Shown: piece by piece, positions 34,823 to 43,375 of the stretch
Layout of the letters: the number at the start of each line of letters is the position of its first letter
Position numbering within the stretch: the first letter of the stretch is position 1
NCBI GenBank assembly: GCA_964653435.1
Contig: CAZZFA010000001.1
Span: 80,974 to 144,973, forward strand
Origin: CAZMVY01 sp964653435
Lineage (GTDB): Bacteria > Planctomycetota > Phycisphaerae > UBA1845 > PWPN01
Length of the DNA: 64,000 nucleotides
Direction of reading: 5' to 3'
Translations under genes and position numbers: made by a program
Notes under the pieces: generated by a model
Databases searched by the model: none
Told to the model about the DNA's origin: nothing
What the model saw: only the letters and a program-made list of their open reading frames with translations

Positions 34823-35821
34823 TCATCGTTTCTGCTCGAGATACCAGCGTACCGTCCTCGGGATGCCTTCCTCGTAGGTGACGGCGGGATGCCAATTGAG
34901 CTGTTCGCGGGCCTTCTTTGTCTCGAAGAAGCTGCGTCGGCCGATGAGCCAGACGGCGTAACGCGTCACCAGCGGCGGCCTTTTCGTCCGGAAGAGGTGC
35001 CCGAAGCATTCGAGCAGAAACGCGGCAGCGTAGGCGACGCGGTACGGCACGGTGCGGGTAACCGGCGGGCAGCCGATCGCTTCGGCGATCATGTTGAAAT
35101 ACTGTCTCTGCGTCAGCACGCCGTCGTTGCTGCAGTTGTAGGCCTCGCCGACGGCCCGCTCCGTGTCCGCGGCGGTGATCGCGGCCTGGGCGACGTTGCC
35201 GGCGTAGACGACGTTGAGGCGGTTGTCGCCTCCGCCGATGAGCCGGGTTTTTCCCGCACGGATGGCGTCGACGAGTCGGCCGATCGTCGTCCGGTCCCGC
35301 TCGCCGTAGATCCAACTCGGGCGGATGACCGTCAGGCGGATACGGCCCTCGCGGTGGGCGGCCCACACAAGCCGCTCGGCTTCGACCTTCGCGCGGCTGT
35401 AGTAGCTCCAGCGATGCAGCTTCTGCCCGAGCGGCGCGGTCTCATCCAGCACCAGCCCGTCTCCGTTCGGGTGGCCGTACGCGCTGATGGAGCTGATGTG
35501 GATGAAGCGCCGTCCCGGCACCTCGGCCGCTGCCTCGATCAGGTTCGCCGTGCCCTGAACCGTGATGCGGACGAAGTCCTCCCACGGTCCCCAGTCGCCG
35601 ACGCGGGCGGCGGCGTGGTAAATGCAGTCCGCGCCGCGGCATGCCCGGCGGAGGGATTCGAGATCGGTTACGTCGCCTTCGGCGAACTCGACTCCCTGCG
35701 TCTTGAGCCAGGTGATGTCGCTGCCGGGCCGTACGAGGACGCGAACCGGCCGGTTGCGCTTGCGCAATTGCTCGACGATGTGGCTGCCCAGAAGACCCGT
35801 TCCGCCGGTTACCAGGTTCAT
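34823..35821 (-). CDS. extended SDR family NAD-dependent epimerase/reductase
   Basis: The 332-residue protein has the N-terminal TGGTGLLG nucleotide fold, the DVTD motif, a serine (ISSISAYG), YYSRAK with catalytic Tyr and Lys (YSRAK), and VIRPSWIYGE. This pattern fits dihydroflavonol-4-reductase-like and nucleotide-sugar or 3-beta-hydroxysteroid-like members. Planctomycetes often use such enzymes in hopanoid or glycan metabolism, but the substrate cannot be decided. The ATG at MNLVTGGTG gives the normal beginning. The PAP2 gene follows within seven bases. Confidence 0.88.
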   Translation of the reverse strand: MNLVTGGTGLLGSHIVEQLRKRNRPVRVLVRPGSDITWLKTQGVEFAEGDVTDLESLRRACRGADCIYHAAARVGDWGPWEDFVRITVQGTANLIEAAAEVPGRRFIHISSISAYGHPNGDGLVLDETAPLGQKLHRWSYYSRAKVEAERLVWAAHREGRIRLTVIRPSWIYGERDRTTIGRLVDAIRAGKTRLIGGGDNRLNVVYAGNVAQAAITAADTERAVGEAYNCSNDGVLTQRQYFNMIAEAIGCPPVTRTVPYRVAYAAAFLLECFGHLFRTKRPPLVTRYAVWLIGRRSFFETKKAREQLNWHPAVTYEEGIPRTVRWYLEQKR

Positions 35822-35968
35822 TGCCGTATGGCTCTCCAATGAAGGTCGGGCCGTACCTTAGAGGCGACGAGCGACGGCGTCAACCACAGGCACGGCGGCA
35901 GAGCTCGGGGCTTTCCTTCCGATGCTCGAAGCGTGGGAAGGGGGAGGAAAGTTTTTCGCGCTTGGCAC

Positions 35969-35996
35969 TTGCTTTTCTCCGCCTGCGGCGCATAAT
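35969..35996 (+). promoter_or_regulatory. promoter for the outer-membrane protein gene
   Basis: TTGCTT (35969-35974) and CATAAT (35991-35996) are separated by 16 bases. The start would be near 36003, about 100 bases before the proposed GTG start. Confidence 0.5.
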
Positions 35997-36099
35997 GGGA
36001 CGCGTCAGGTCCGTTTGCTGAGTATTGCCCCGCGTTTTTGCGGCACGGCGCGGTGCGGCGGGACGCGGGCAGTATCGTGCGACGCCTCATAAGCGAACC

Positions 36100-37542
36100 G
36101 TGAGCGATCCCGTGATACAGACACGAACACAGCGACGAGGACTTGGGGCCTCGATGGCAGGGGTTGCCTGCCTGCTGGCCATCGCCTCGCCGGTCCTGGG
36201 ACAAGGCCGCACGCCGGACACATTCCTCAACCAGCAGCGTACCATCGAGGAGCAGATCCGCTCGGAGCTCGACCGCGAGCTGCCCGTGGGGCAGAAGATC
36301 GATTGGGACTGGGGCGGCTGGTACAACGTCTGGGCGTTTCACTACGACGACGGTATCAAGACGCGCACGATGGTCCGCAACGACTTCCGGCTGTGGACCG
36401 GGGCGACGCTCGACCAGGGCGCGCACGAGATGTACGTTCGCGGGCGATGGAGCTTCATCGACTGGAGCCACGGCGACTCGTACGACTGCGACGACCACGA
36501 CGTGCAGGAGCCCAATCTCGAGCGCGGCTACTATCAGTTTGACCTGCGCAACGCCATGAAGGCGTACGGACACCGGTACACGGAGAACGACCTTACGTTC
36601 AAGATCGGGCGCGACTACGTCGAGTTCGGCACGGGGTACGCGCTGTCGATGCCGCTGGACCAGGTGACGATGACGGCGGAGGTGGCGAAGTTCCAGATTA
36701 CGGGCCTGATGGCGCAGACGATCCACAGCATGGACGACATGGACCGCAGCGCCCATCACAGCGGTGAAAGCTACCGCACCTTCTGGGGCATCCAGGCGAA
36801 GTACCTCGGCCTCGCGAAGCACGAGCCGTTCGCCTATGTCCTGTGGCAGGACAACCAGCGCCGCGAACATCCGTGGCGTTACCGGCAGAACTGGGATTAC
36901 GATTCGTTCTACGCGGGCTTCGGGTCGCGGGGAGAGTTGATCAGAAACCTGCGTTACGGGACGGAGTGGGTTTTCGAGCACGGCAGCGACTACGGCAATC
37001 GGCGGTTCCTCGATCGGGACCGGATCGACGCCTGGGCGTTCGACGTGCTGCTGGAGTATCTCACGCAATGGCGGAGCAGGCCTCGCTTCGTCGGCGAGTA
37101 CATGTTCGCCAGCGGCGACCCGGACCGGTACGGCAGCCCGACCAATGCCGTGGGCGGCAACACGCGGGGCGACGATACGAGCTTCAACGGCTTCGGCTAT
37201 CGCGACACGGGGTTATCGTTCGCCCCGTCGTTGAGCAACATTCACATCTGGCGGCTGGGGGCCTCCTTCTTCCCGTTCGAGCAGGTCGAGCCGCTCAGCA
37301 AGCTGGAACTGGGCACCGACTGGTTCCTGTACTGGAAGCAACGCCGCACGGGCGCGGTCTCGGACCCGACGGCGGACGAGCGGTCCGGCTACCTCGGATG
37401 GGAGATGGATTACTTCGCAAACTGGCGGCTGACGTCGGACCTGTCGTGGACCGTACGGTACGGCATCTTTTTCCCGGGCCACGCGTTCAGCGACGAATCG
37501 ACGCGGACGTTTTTCATGACCGGAATGGCATGGAGCTTCTGA
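36100..37542 (+). CDS. outer-membrane beta-barrel protein, alginate-export-like
   Basis: A signal peptide (RTQRRGLGASMAGVACLLAI ASPVLGQ) is followed by alternating aromatic/polar strands such as NDFRLWTGATL, MYVRGRWSFIDW, YALSMPLDQV and FWGIQAKYLG. The protein ends in a C-terminal Phe (TGMAWSF) as beta-barrels often do. The pattern fits the alginate_exp family of outer-membrane channels, which pass anionic sugars. The start is uncertain: GTG at 36100 or 36112, or ATG at 36154, all keep some signal. The next gene's ATG overlaps this stop (TGATG), so a lipoprotein partner is translationally coupled. The substrate is unknown. Confidence 0.75.
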   Translation: MSDPVIQTRTQRRGLGASMAGVACLLAIASPVLGQGRTPDTFLNQQRTIEEQIRSELDRELPVGQKIDWDWGGWYNVWAFHYDDGIKTRTMVRNDFRLWTGATLDQGAHEMYVRGRWSFIDWSHGDSYDCDDHDVQEPNLERGYYQFDLRNAMKAYGHRYTENDLTFKIGRDYVEFGTGYALSMPLDQVTMTAEVAKFQITGLMAQTIHSMDDMDRSAHHSGESYRTFWGIQAKYLGLAKHEPFAYVLWQDNQRREHPWRYRQNWDYDSFYAGFGSRGELIRNLRYGTEWVFEHGSDYGNRRFLDRDRIDAWAFDVLLEYLTQWRSRPRFVGEYMFASGDPDRYGSPTNAVGGNTRGDDTSFNGFGYRDTGLSFAPSLSNIHIWRLGASFFPFEQVEPLSKLELGTDWFLYWKQRRTGAVSDPTADERSGYLGWEMDYFANWRLTSDLSWTVRYGIFFPGHAFSDESTRTFFMTGMAWSF

Positions 37543-38222
37543 TGCAACCGCCGACACCAGGATGCAGAAACGGCACAATCGGCCCCGCGCATCCTCCCCT
37601 CGCGACGGGGGCGGGGCGGTTGTGGGCGATGGTGCTGGCCGTCGCGCTCGCGGCCGGCTGCGAAAGCACGCCGTCAACCACCGGCGGCATGGCCGAAACG
37701 AGGCCGGCGGCGGTCGAGTCGCGGGTGGATCCGTCCGACCTGGACGATATGAGTTTCCTGCACGACTACCTCGTCAAGCGACCTACCGTAACCGTGGACG
37801 ACGGCTATCGAGCCATGCTGATCCTGGCCAACGGGCGCTGTGATGCCAGGACCTTCGAGCAGCGCGAGGCGGCGCTGGAGCAACGGGGGATCGCGCGGCC
37901 GGCGTGGAACCTCCGGCCGGACCAGAAGCTGGACAAAGGCACCGTAGCCTACATGGCGTGCGTCATCATGAAGATCCGCGGCGGGGTAAACCGGGTCATC
38001 TTCGGAAGCTGGGGGCCTGGCGACCGCCGATATGCGTTGCGCGAGCTGGTCTATCGGGAGATGATGGCCGACTCGCCGGCGTACCGGTACATCACGGGGG
38101 CCGAGCTCGTCGCCCTGCTGGGCAAGGCGGACGCATACATGCAGAAGCATCACGAATACGAGGCCGAAAGCGTCGAGATCGGCACGGAGCCGCCCGCGGG
38201 CAGCCCGGCAGGCCCCCGATGA
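37542..38222 (+). CDS. lipoprotein coupled to the outer-membrane protein
   Basis: The 226-residue protein has a lipoprotein signal with lipobox LAAGC (AMVLAVALAAGCESTPS). The mature part is helical and charged (DDGYRAMLILANGRCDARTF, YMACVIMKIRGGVN, LVYREMMADSPAYRY). I do not recognise the family. Its start overlaps the stop of the beta-barrel gene, so it is probably a periplasmic or outer-membrane partner of that protein. An ATG four codons earlier is possible. Confidence 0.7.
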   Translation: MQPPTPGCRNGTIGPAHPPLATGAGRLWAMVLAVALAAGCESTPSTTGGMAETRPAAVESRVDPSDLDDMSFLHDYLVKRPTVTVDDGYRAMLILANGRCDARTFEQREAALEQRGIARPAWNLRPDQKLDKGTVAYMACVIMKIRGGVNRVIFGSWGPGDRRYALRELVYREMMADSPAYRYITGAELVALLGKADAYMQKHHEYEAESVEIGTEPPAGSPAGPR

Positions 38223-38359
38223 GCACGAAGCCGCCTGAGGCGACCGACGCCGGGCCGCGACCCTCGCGGGGTGCGATTACGTTCGCCGGCGTACCCGGGC
38301 GCGCATAGAATCCGGTGGGCGAAGCGTTGTTTGTCGAGTGCTCCGGGCGAGGTGCGAAG

Positions 38360-39340
38360 ATGGCTTTTCAGCAGCACAATGCGTCGTGGCGGCGGGGGGC
38401 GGGCGACCTTGCAGTGGTGACGGCCCTGGTACTGGTCGCATCGGCTTCCTTTGCCGGCGCACAACCGGCGAGCGCGCCGACCGCGACGCAACCGGCGGGC
38501 GCCCGGACACCGAGCGCCATAGCGGTCAAGGTTACCGGCGACGTGCGGGCAGCATCGCTGGGTGAGCCGGGTGAGAAGCTGTCGTGGCGGCCCGTGGCGG
38601 CGGGTGATCACCTGGCCTCCGGGACGCTCATCCGCACCGGACTGCGTTCCGCTCTGCTCCTGCAGTTCGGTGACAACGTGATCGTGAAGATCGACCGAGC
38701 CACGTCAATGACGGTGGCGCAGTTCTACCGTTCGGCGCAGGAACAGCGGATCAAGCTCGACCTCGGATACGGGGCCGTTCGCGCGGGCGTAGCGGAAGGG
38801 GCGATCCAGAGCGACATGACCATCGAGACGCCTGTGGCGACGCTTACGCGGCGCGGCACGTGGAACTTCGGTATCGAATACGAGGCGGTGAGCGGGCGGT
38901 TCCGCATCTTCGTCGAGGATCACGGCGTCGTCGATGCGCTGGACCAGTTGACGAGGCAACGACGCACACTGATCGCCCCGGAATACGTTACGCAGGCGAT
39001 GATCCGGTGGATCGAGACAGCCAAGTTCGACCGGTACGTGCCCATCCAGGACGCGTTCGGGCTTACGCGGGGCGACCGGCTGTTCGAGGTGTACTACGGC
39101 ACGGGCCGCGGGGTCGTAAATGCCGGAGGCGGGGCGGACACGCTCAATGCCGTCCAGCCCGGCGCCGGTCTGAATGCGGCGGAGATCGTCAGCCAGCGGC
39201 AGGGCGCTGGGACCTCGTTCGGGCCGTTGCCGACGATTCCGCTCACGCCGGGTGTGCGGGACCGGCCGGAGGGCAACTTCGGCACGGGCGGGGCGGTTAT
39301 CCCGACGAACCTGATGAAGAAGGGGCGTTCGCCGCGATAA
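38360..39340 (+). CDS. secreted FecR-domain protein
   Basis: The 326-residue protein has a signal region (GDLAVVTALVLVASASFAGAQ) and then the FecR pattern: VKVTGDVRAA, DHLASGTLIRTGLRSALLLQ, IVKIDRATSMTV, GYGAVRAGV and IETPVATLTRRGTWNF. FecR domains sense periplasmic state or act as structural modules. No sigma factor or TonB receptor gene is adjacent, so it is probably not a classic FecIR regulator. The C-terminus is Gly/Pro-rich. The ATG is eight bases after GAGGTG. It follows the lipoprotein by 137 bases. Confidence 0.85.
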   Translation: MAFQQHNASWRRGAGDLAVVTALVLVASASFAGAQPASAPTATQPAGARTPSAIAVKVTGDVRAASLGEPGEKLSWRPVAAGDHLASGTLIRTGLRSALLLQFGDNVIVKIDRATSMTVAQFYRSAQEQRIKLDLGYGAVRAGVAEGAIQSDMTIETPVATLTRRGTWNFGIEYEAVSGRFRIFVEDHGVVDALDQLTRQRRTLIAPEYVTQAMIRWIETAKFDRYVPIQDAFGLTRGDRLFEVYYGTGRGVVNAGGGADTLNAVQPGAGLNAAEIVSQRQGAGTSFGPLPTIPLTPGVRDRPEGNFGTGGAVIPTNLMKKGRSPR

Positions 39341-39469
39341 CGGCCGGCCGGCTGCGCGGCGCGCATCCATTCCGATCACGACAGATCGTGTGAACGACGA
39401 GAGGATCGTACCAGGCTCGCGAGGCGTCCGTTCGTTCTCGCGGCGTGGGCGCACACAGGCGCGAACGGG

Positions 39470-40240
39470 CTACGTCGGTTCGATCTGGAAGGTTACCGTC
39501 ACCACTGCCTGGGCGTCCTTGTCGATGGTCGAGGTGTCGTAGATTCCCTCGGCGCTCACGGCGGTCGAGAAGGGCCGCGTGATCTGGACCACACCCATCG
39601 TCGCGGCCCGCACGCCGGTAAGGCGGCAGCCGGCGGCGCGGGCGATTTCCTCCGCGCGGGCGCGGGCGTCCTTCGATGCCGCTCCCATGAGTTCGAGCTT
39701 GAGCGCGGACGGGTCGCTGTAGTAGTACTCGGGCGCCTGCGAGACGACCAGGATGCCCTCCTGGATCAGTTGGGTGACCTGGCCGGCGGTCTGCGCGACG
39801 CGATCCACATCCCGCGTCGAAATGAAGAACGTTCGTGAGAGCGTGTAGGAGGCGACATCGCGCGTCTCCTGTCCCTTCCCGGCGCGGACGTAGTGTACGG
39901 TGGTCTCGATGGCTCCCAGGCCGGTCTCCGCGGCGGGGAAGCCCTGCTGTTCGAGGAAGGCCTTTACCCGCTGGACGCCGGCGTCCACCGCCTTGTACGC
40001 CTCCTGCATCTGCTTGTTCTCGCCCTCGACGCGGATCTGCCAGACGGCGCGATCGGAGCGGATGCGTTTACGGGTCGAGCCCTTTACGACGATGGTCTGT
40101 TCCTGGCGTTTGATCTGTTCTCCGCGCGACCGGTAGGCGCGCGCCGCCACCACCGTGCTCGTGATGACGCTCACGGCGATGCCCAGCATGACGATGACGG
40201 CCGTGCTGGCCAGATTGAGACGAACGCGGTACTCGAACAT
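39470..40240 (-). CDS. SIMPL (DUF541) domain protein with membrane anchor
   Basis: The 256-residue protein has an N-terminal membrane helix (LASTAVIVMLGIAVSVITSTVV) followed by the SIMPL domain, which starts IVVKGSTRKRIRSDRAVWQI and ends AQAVVTVTFQIEP. The family is periplasmic, of ill-defined function, and oligomerises. AGGAG five bases before the ATG supports the start. It lies between the FecR gene (convergent) and hydF (same strand, 160 bases further), and has no evident role in the hydrogenase operon. Confidence 0.85.
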   Translation of the reverse strand: MFEYRVRLNLASTAVIVMLGIAVSVITSTVVAARAYRSRGEQIKRQEQTIVVKGSTRKRIRSDRAVWQIRVEGENKQMQEAYKAVDAGVQRVKAFLEQQGFPAAETGLGAIETTVHYVRAGKGQETRDVASYTLSRTFFISTRDVDRVAQTAGQVTQLIQEGILVVSQAPEYYYSDPSALKLELMGAASKDARARAEEIARAAGCRLTGVRAATMGVVQITRPFSTAVSAEGIYDTSTIDKDAQAVVTVTFQIEPT

Positions 40241-40399
40241 GGCAGCTCCTCCTTGAGCCTGAGGCGTGGTTCCACCTCGCCATAACCCAGCGTGCCGACA
40301 TTCTACCGGTATGCAGGGCGGGATGCCAGGGGCTGCTGCACGTCAAAGGCGGGCGGGCGAAAACGGCCGTATTTCCGCCGTCTTCCGCGGGCAGGTGCG

Positions 40400-41641
40400 T
40401 CAGGCGGACCGGCCGGAACGGAGCTGGCGGTAGGTTTCCATCGCGTCGGGAAACGGGGCCAGGGCGCGCTCGAAGATCCCGAGGGAATAGGCGATGGTCA
40501 TGCCGTAGTTCGTGATCGGCACGCCGGCCCGGCGGCACTCCAGGATTCGGGAGAGGACCTCGCGGCGGTTGGTCATGCAACTGCCGCAGTGCACGACGAG
40601 CTGATAGGAACTCAGGTCGGCGGGGAAGTCGTGGCCCTGCGTCGTGGTGAACTCCAGCCTGCCGCCGACGTACTGCGTGAGCCAGCGGGGGATCTTCACG
40701 CGACCGATGTCCTCGCCGATCGGGTGATGCGAGCACGCCTCGGCGATGAGCACGCGGTCGCCGGGGCGGAGACTGTCGATCGCGACGGCGCCGCGTGTGA
40801 ACTCGCCCAGATCGCCCTTGAATCGCGCGAAGAGGATCGAGAACGAAGTGAGCTTCACGTCGTTCGGCGTGTCGGCGGCGACCTTGAGGAAGGCCTGCGA
40901 GTCGGTGACGACGAGGGCCGGCGGCTTCTTCAGGCGATCGAGGGCGTCGCGCAGCTCCCGCTCCTTCACAATCATGCAGCAGGCGTCGTTGTCAAGGAGG
41001 TCGCGGATCGTCTGCACCTGCGGCAGGATCAGACGGCCCCTGGGCGCCTCGAGGTCGATCGGCACCACGAGGACCGCCAGCTCGCCGGGCGGCACAAGAT
41101 CCCCGACAATGGACGGGGCGTTGATGAACTCGTCGGGCGCACAGCGAACGATCGCCTCGCGGAGCGTGAGCACACCCTCGCCGCGGGCGGCCACGGTTTC
41201 GACACAGAGGATCCCGTTGCCCCGCAATCGAGTGAGCGTTGCCTCGTCCGGGCGGCCGAGGTCGGCCTTGTTGAAGACGGCCACCGCGGGGATCTTTCGC
41301 CGTTGCAGTTCCGCTACGATCTCCTCTTCAAACGGTCCCCAGCGGTCCGCCTCGGCGACGACGATGCCGACGTCGGTCCGATCGAAAACCCCGCGCGTGC
41401 GCTGCACGCGGAGCTCGCCGAGTGCACCGACGTCGTCGATGCCGGCCGTGTCGATGAAGAGCACCGGGCCGATGGGCAGCAGTTCCATCGGCTTCTCGAC
41501 GGGGTCGGTCGTCGTGCCGGCAACATCCGAGACGATCGAGACCGCCTGCCGCGTCAGCGCGTTGAGCAGCGACGACTTGCCGACGTTTCGCCGGCCGAAC
41601 AGGCCGATGTGAAGTCGCAGGCCCCTGGGCGTCGCTTTCAT
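40400..41641 (-). CDS. hydF: [FeFe]-hydrogenase H-cluster maturation GTPase HydF
   Basis: The 413-residue protein has a TrmE-type GTPase domain (GLFGRRNVGKSSLLNAL, DTAG, NKAD) and a C-terminal cluster domain with CSHHP and, later, HCGSC, the CxH...HCxxC pattern that binds a [4Fe-4S] cluster. HydF is the scaffold on which the 2Fe subcluster is assembled before delivery to HydA. The ATG overlaps the aspA stop (ATGA). It is the last gene of the hyd cluster, so all three maturases are present on one strand. The order is hydE, hydG, aspA, hydF. Confidence 0.96.
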   Translation of the reverse strand: MKATPRGLRLHIGLFGRRNVGKSSLLNALTRQAVSIVSDVAGTTTDPVEKPMELLPIGPVLFIDTAGIDDVGALGELRVQRTRGVFDRTDVGIVVAEADRWGPFEEEIVAELQRRKIPAVAVFNKADLGRPDEATLTRLRGNGILCVETVAARGEGVLTLREAIVRCAPDEFINAPSIVGDLVPPGELAVLVVPIDLEAPRGRLILPQVQTIRDLLDNDACCMIVKERELRDALDRLKKPPALVVTDSQAFLKVAADTPNDVKLTSFSILFARFKGDLGEFTRGAVAIDSLRPGDRVLIAEACSHHPIGEDIGRVKIPRWLTQYVGGRLEFTTTQGHDFPADLSSYQLVVHCGSCMTNRREVLSRILECRRAGVPITNYGMTIAYSLGIFERALAPFPDAMETYRQLRSGRSA

Positions 41642-43050
41642 TTGCGGGCCTTTCCGAGCGGTGAGCCGAGGCGCGTGGCCCATTCGGCCGAGACGAGTTC
41701 GTCGAACTTCTCGGCCGTGAGCAGGCCGCGCTCGATGACGATCTGCCGGACGCTCTTGCCGTCCGACCGGGCGGCGGCGGCGATTTCCTGGGCGGCCTCG
41801 TACCCGAGGACCTCGACGAGGGCGGTAGCGCTGGCCGTGGCGTTCTCGACGTGGAGGCGGCATCGCACCTCGTTCGCCTCGATGCCCGAGACGCAGTAGC
41901 GGCAGAAGATCATGCACCCGTTGCGGAGCAGGTCGAGGCTGCCGAGCAGGGCGTCCGCAATGAGCGGCATGAACGCGTTAAGTTCGAGGTTGCCCAGCGA
42001 GCATGCCTGGGTAATGGCCTGATCGTTGGCCATGACGGCCATCGCGACCTGCGAAACGGCCTCGGGAATGACGGGGTTCACCTTGCCGGGCATGATCGAG
42101 GAGCCGGCCTGTCGCGCGGGGATGCGGATCTCGCCGATGCCGCCGTCGGGGCCGGACGACAGCAGCCGCAGGTCGCCGGCAATCTTGAGCAGATTGCCCG
42201 CGAGGGCCTTGAGGATGCCGCTGACTTCAACGAAGACATCCATGTTCTGCGTGGCATCGACGAGATTCTCGGCGCGGGCGAGGCCTAAACCCGTAATGTC
42301 CCGGAGGTGCTCGACCACGCGGAAGATGTATTGCCGGGGAGCGGATATGCCGGTGCCGATGGCGGTGCCGCCGAGATTCACGACGCGGAGGCGCTCCTCG
42401 CACTTGTAGATCCGCCAGCGGTCGCGGCCGAACGCCTCGGCATAAGCCGACATCTCCCGCCCGAGCGTGGTCAGCACGGCATCCTGCAGTTCCGTGCGGC
42501 CGATCTTGACGACGGCGGCGGTCTCCTTCTCCTTCCGCTGGAACTCCTCGATCAGGCAGACGACATGACGCTCCAGCCGGCGGAGGAGCTGAATGGCGGC
42601 GATCTTGAGCGCCGTGGGGTACGTGTCGTTCGTGGACTGGTGAAGGTTGATGTCGTCCAGGGGGCTGATCGTGTGGTAGTCGCCGAGAGGCCGGCCGAGG
42701 ATCTGCAACGCGCGATTCGCGAGGACCTCGTTGACATTCATGTTCGTGGAGGTTCCCGCGCCGCCTTGCAGGGCGTCAACGAGGATATGGGCGTCGAGCC
42801 GGCCATCCATCATTTCCGTGCAGGCAGCTTCGATGGCACGGGCTTTGTCTTCGTCCCACCAGCCGAGCTCGTGATTCGTCCGCGCGCAGGCAAGCTTGAC
42901 GGCACCGTACCCGTGCACCAGAGCGGGGTTAACCCTCCGCCCGCTCAGAGGAAAGTTCTCGATGGCACGCTCCGTGTAGATGCCGTGCAACGCAGCGGCG
43001 GGAACGTCGCGTTCGCCGAGGAGGTCGTGCTCCCTTCGATAGTCGCTCAT
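41638..43050 (-). CDS. aspA: aspartate ammonia-lyase (aspartase)
   Basis: The 470-residue protein is a fumarase/aspartase superfamily member with GRTELQDAV and the catalytic-loop signature GSSIMPGKVNPVIPE. It fits AspA in length and the N-terminal ALHGIYTERAIENFPLSG. It would release ammonia from aspartate. Aspartase genes sit in hyd maturation clusters of several anaerobes (recalled), where ammonia supply for the bridging amine of the H-cluster has been considered. That role here is inference. It overlaps hydF by four bases and lies 324 bases downstream of hydG, separated by a repeat. Confidence 0.92.
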   Translation of the reverse strand: MSDYRREHDLLGERDVPAAALHGIYTERAIENFPLSGRRVNPALVHGYGAVKLACARTNHELGWWDEDKARAIEAACTEMMDGRLDAHILVDALQGGAGTSTNMNVNEVLANRALQILGRPLGDYHTISPLDDINLHQSTNDTYPTALKIAAIQLLRRLERHVVCLIEEFQRKEKETAAVVKIGRTELQDAVLTTLGREMSAYAEAFGRDRWRIYKCEERLRVVNLGGTAIGTGISAPRQYIFRVVEHLRDITGLGLARAENLVDATQNMDVFVEVSGILKALAGNLLKIAGDLRLLSSGPDGGIGEIRIPARQAGSSIMPGKVNPVIPEAVSQVAMAVMANDQAITQACSLGNLELNAFMPLIADALLGSLDLLRNGCMIFCRYCVSGIEANEVRCRLHVENATASATALVEVLGYEAAQEIAAAARSDGKSVRQIVIERGLLTAEKFDELVSAEWATRLGSPLGKARK

Positions 43051-43374
43051 GTGCGCGCCACCGTCCGCCCGATCGCCGTCGTCCTTGGTGCCGCCCCGGG
43101 TTCGACCGCTTCGTTCGTTTCCAGCCCCACAGGGGCAACCAACTTCAGCGCCGAACGGGCAACCGACATCGGCCCCGCAGCGACCGACGTCAACCCCGCA
43201 GGGGCAACCGACGTCGGCCCCGCAGCGACCGACGTCGGCCCCGTAGGGGCGATTGAGAGTAGCCCAAGGCGCAGCCCTGGGTTCCAGGCCTCATCAATCA
43301 AAAAGCCCCGTAGGGGCGATTGAGCCTTCGCGGCGCTGCTCGCCCCATGCGAAACTGTCTTACCGAAAACGACA
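43051..43374. other. spacer between hydG and aspA filled by a MITE-like repeat
   Basis: The 324 bases contain the second copy of the dispersed element and nothing coding. The repeat reads in the opposite direction to the copy at 8788. Confidence 0.75.
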
Positions 43375-43375
43375 C
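43088..43375 (-). repeat. MITE-like dispersed element, copy 2, with internal tandem expansion
   Basis: Read on the minus strand it starts TGTCGTTTTCGGTAAGACAG, right after the TAG of hydG. It passes through TTTCGCATGGGGCGAGCAGC and GGAACCCAGGGCTGCGCCTT, and ends with GCTTCGTTCGTTTCCAGCCC in inverted sense. The middle is expanded by about five imperfect copies of a 20-24-base unit containing CAACCGACGTCGGCCCC. It matches the 8788 copy closely at both ends. Confidence 0.6.

Noticed and set aside
35961..35996. Sigma-54 promoter (TTGGCAC...) in front of the outer-membrane protein gene
   Set aside because: The required GG-to-GC spacing of a -24/-12 promoter is not met; a sigma-70 type pair fits better.
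36025..36099. Upstream TTG start of the outer-membrane protein
   Set aside because: It would place about 25 residues before the signal peptide and has no ribosome binding site.
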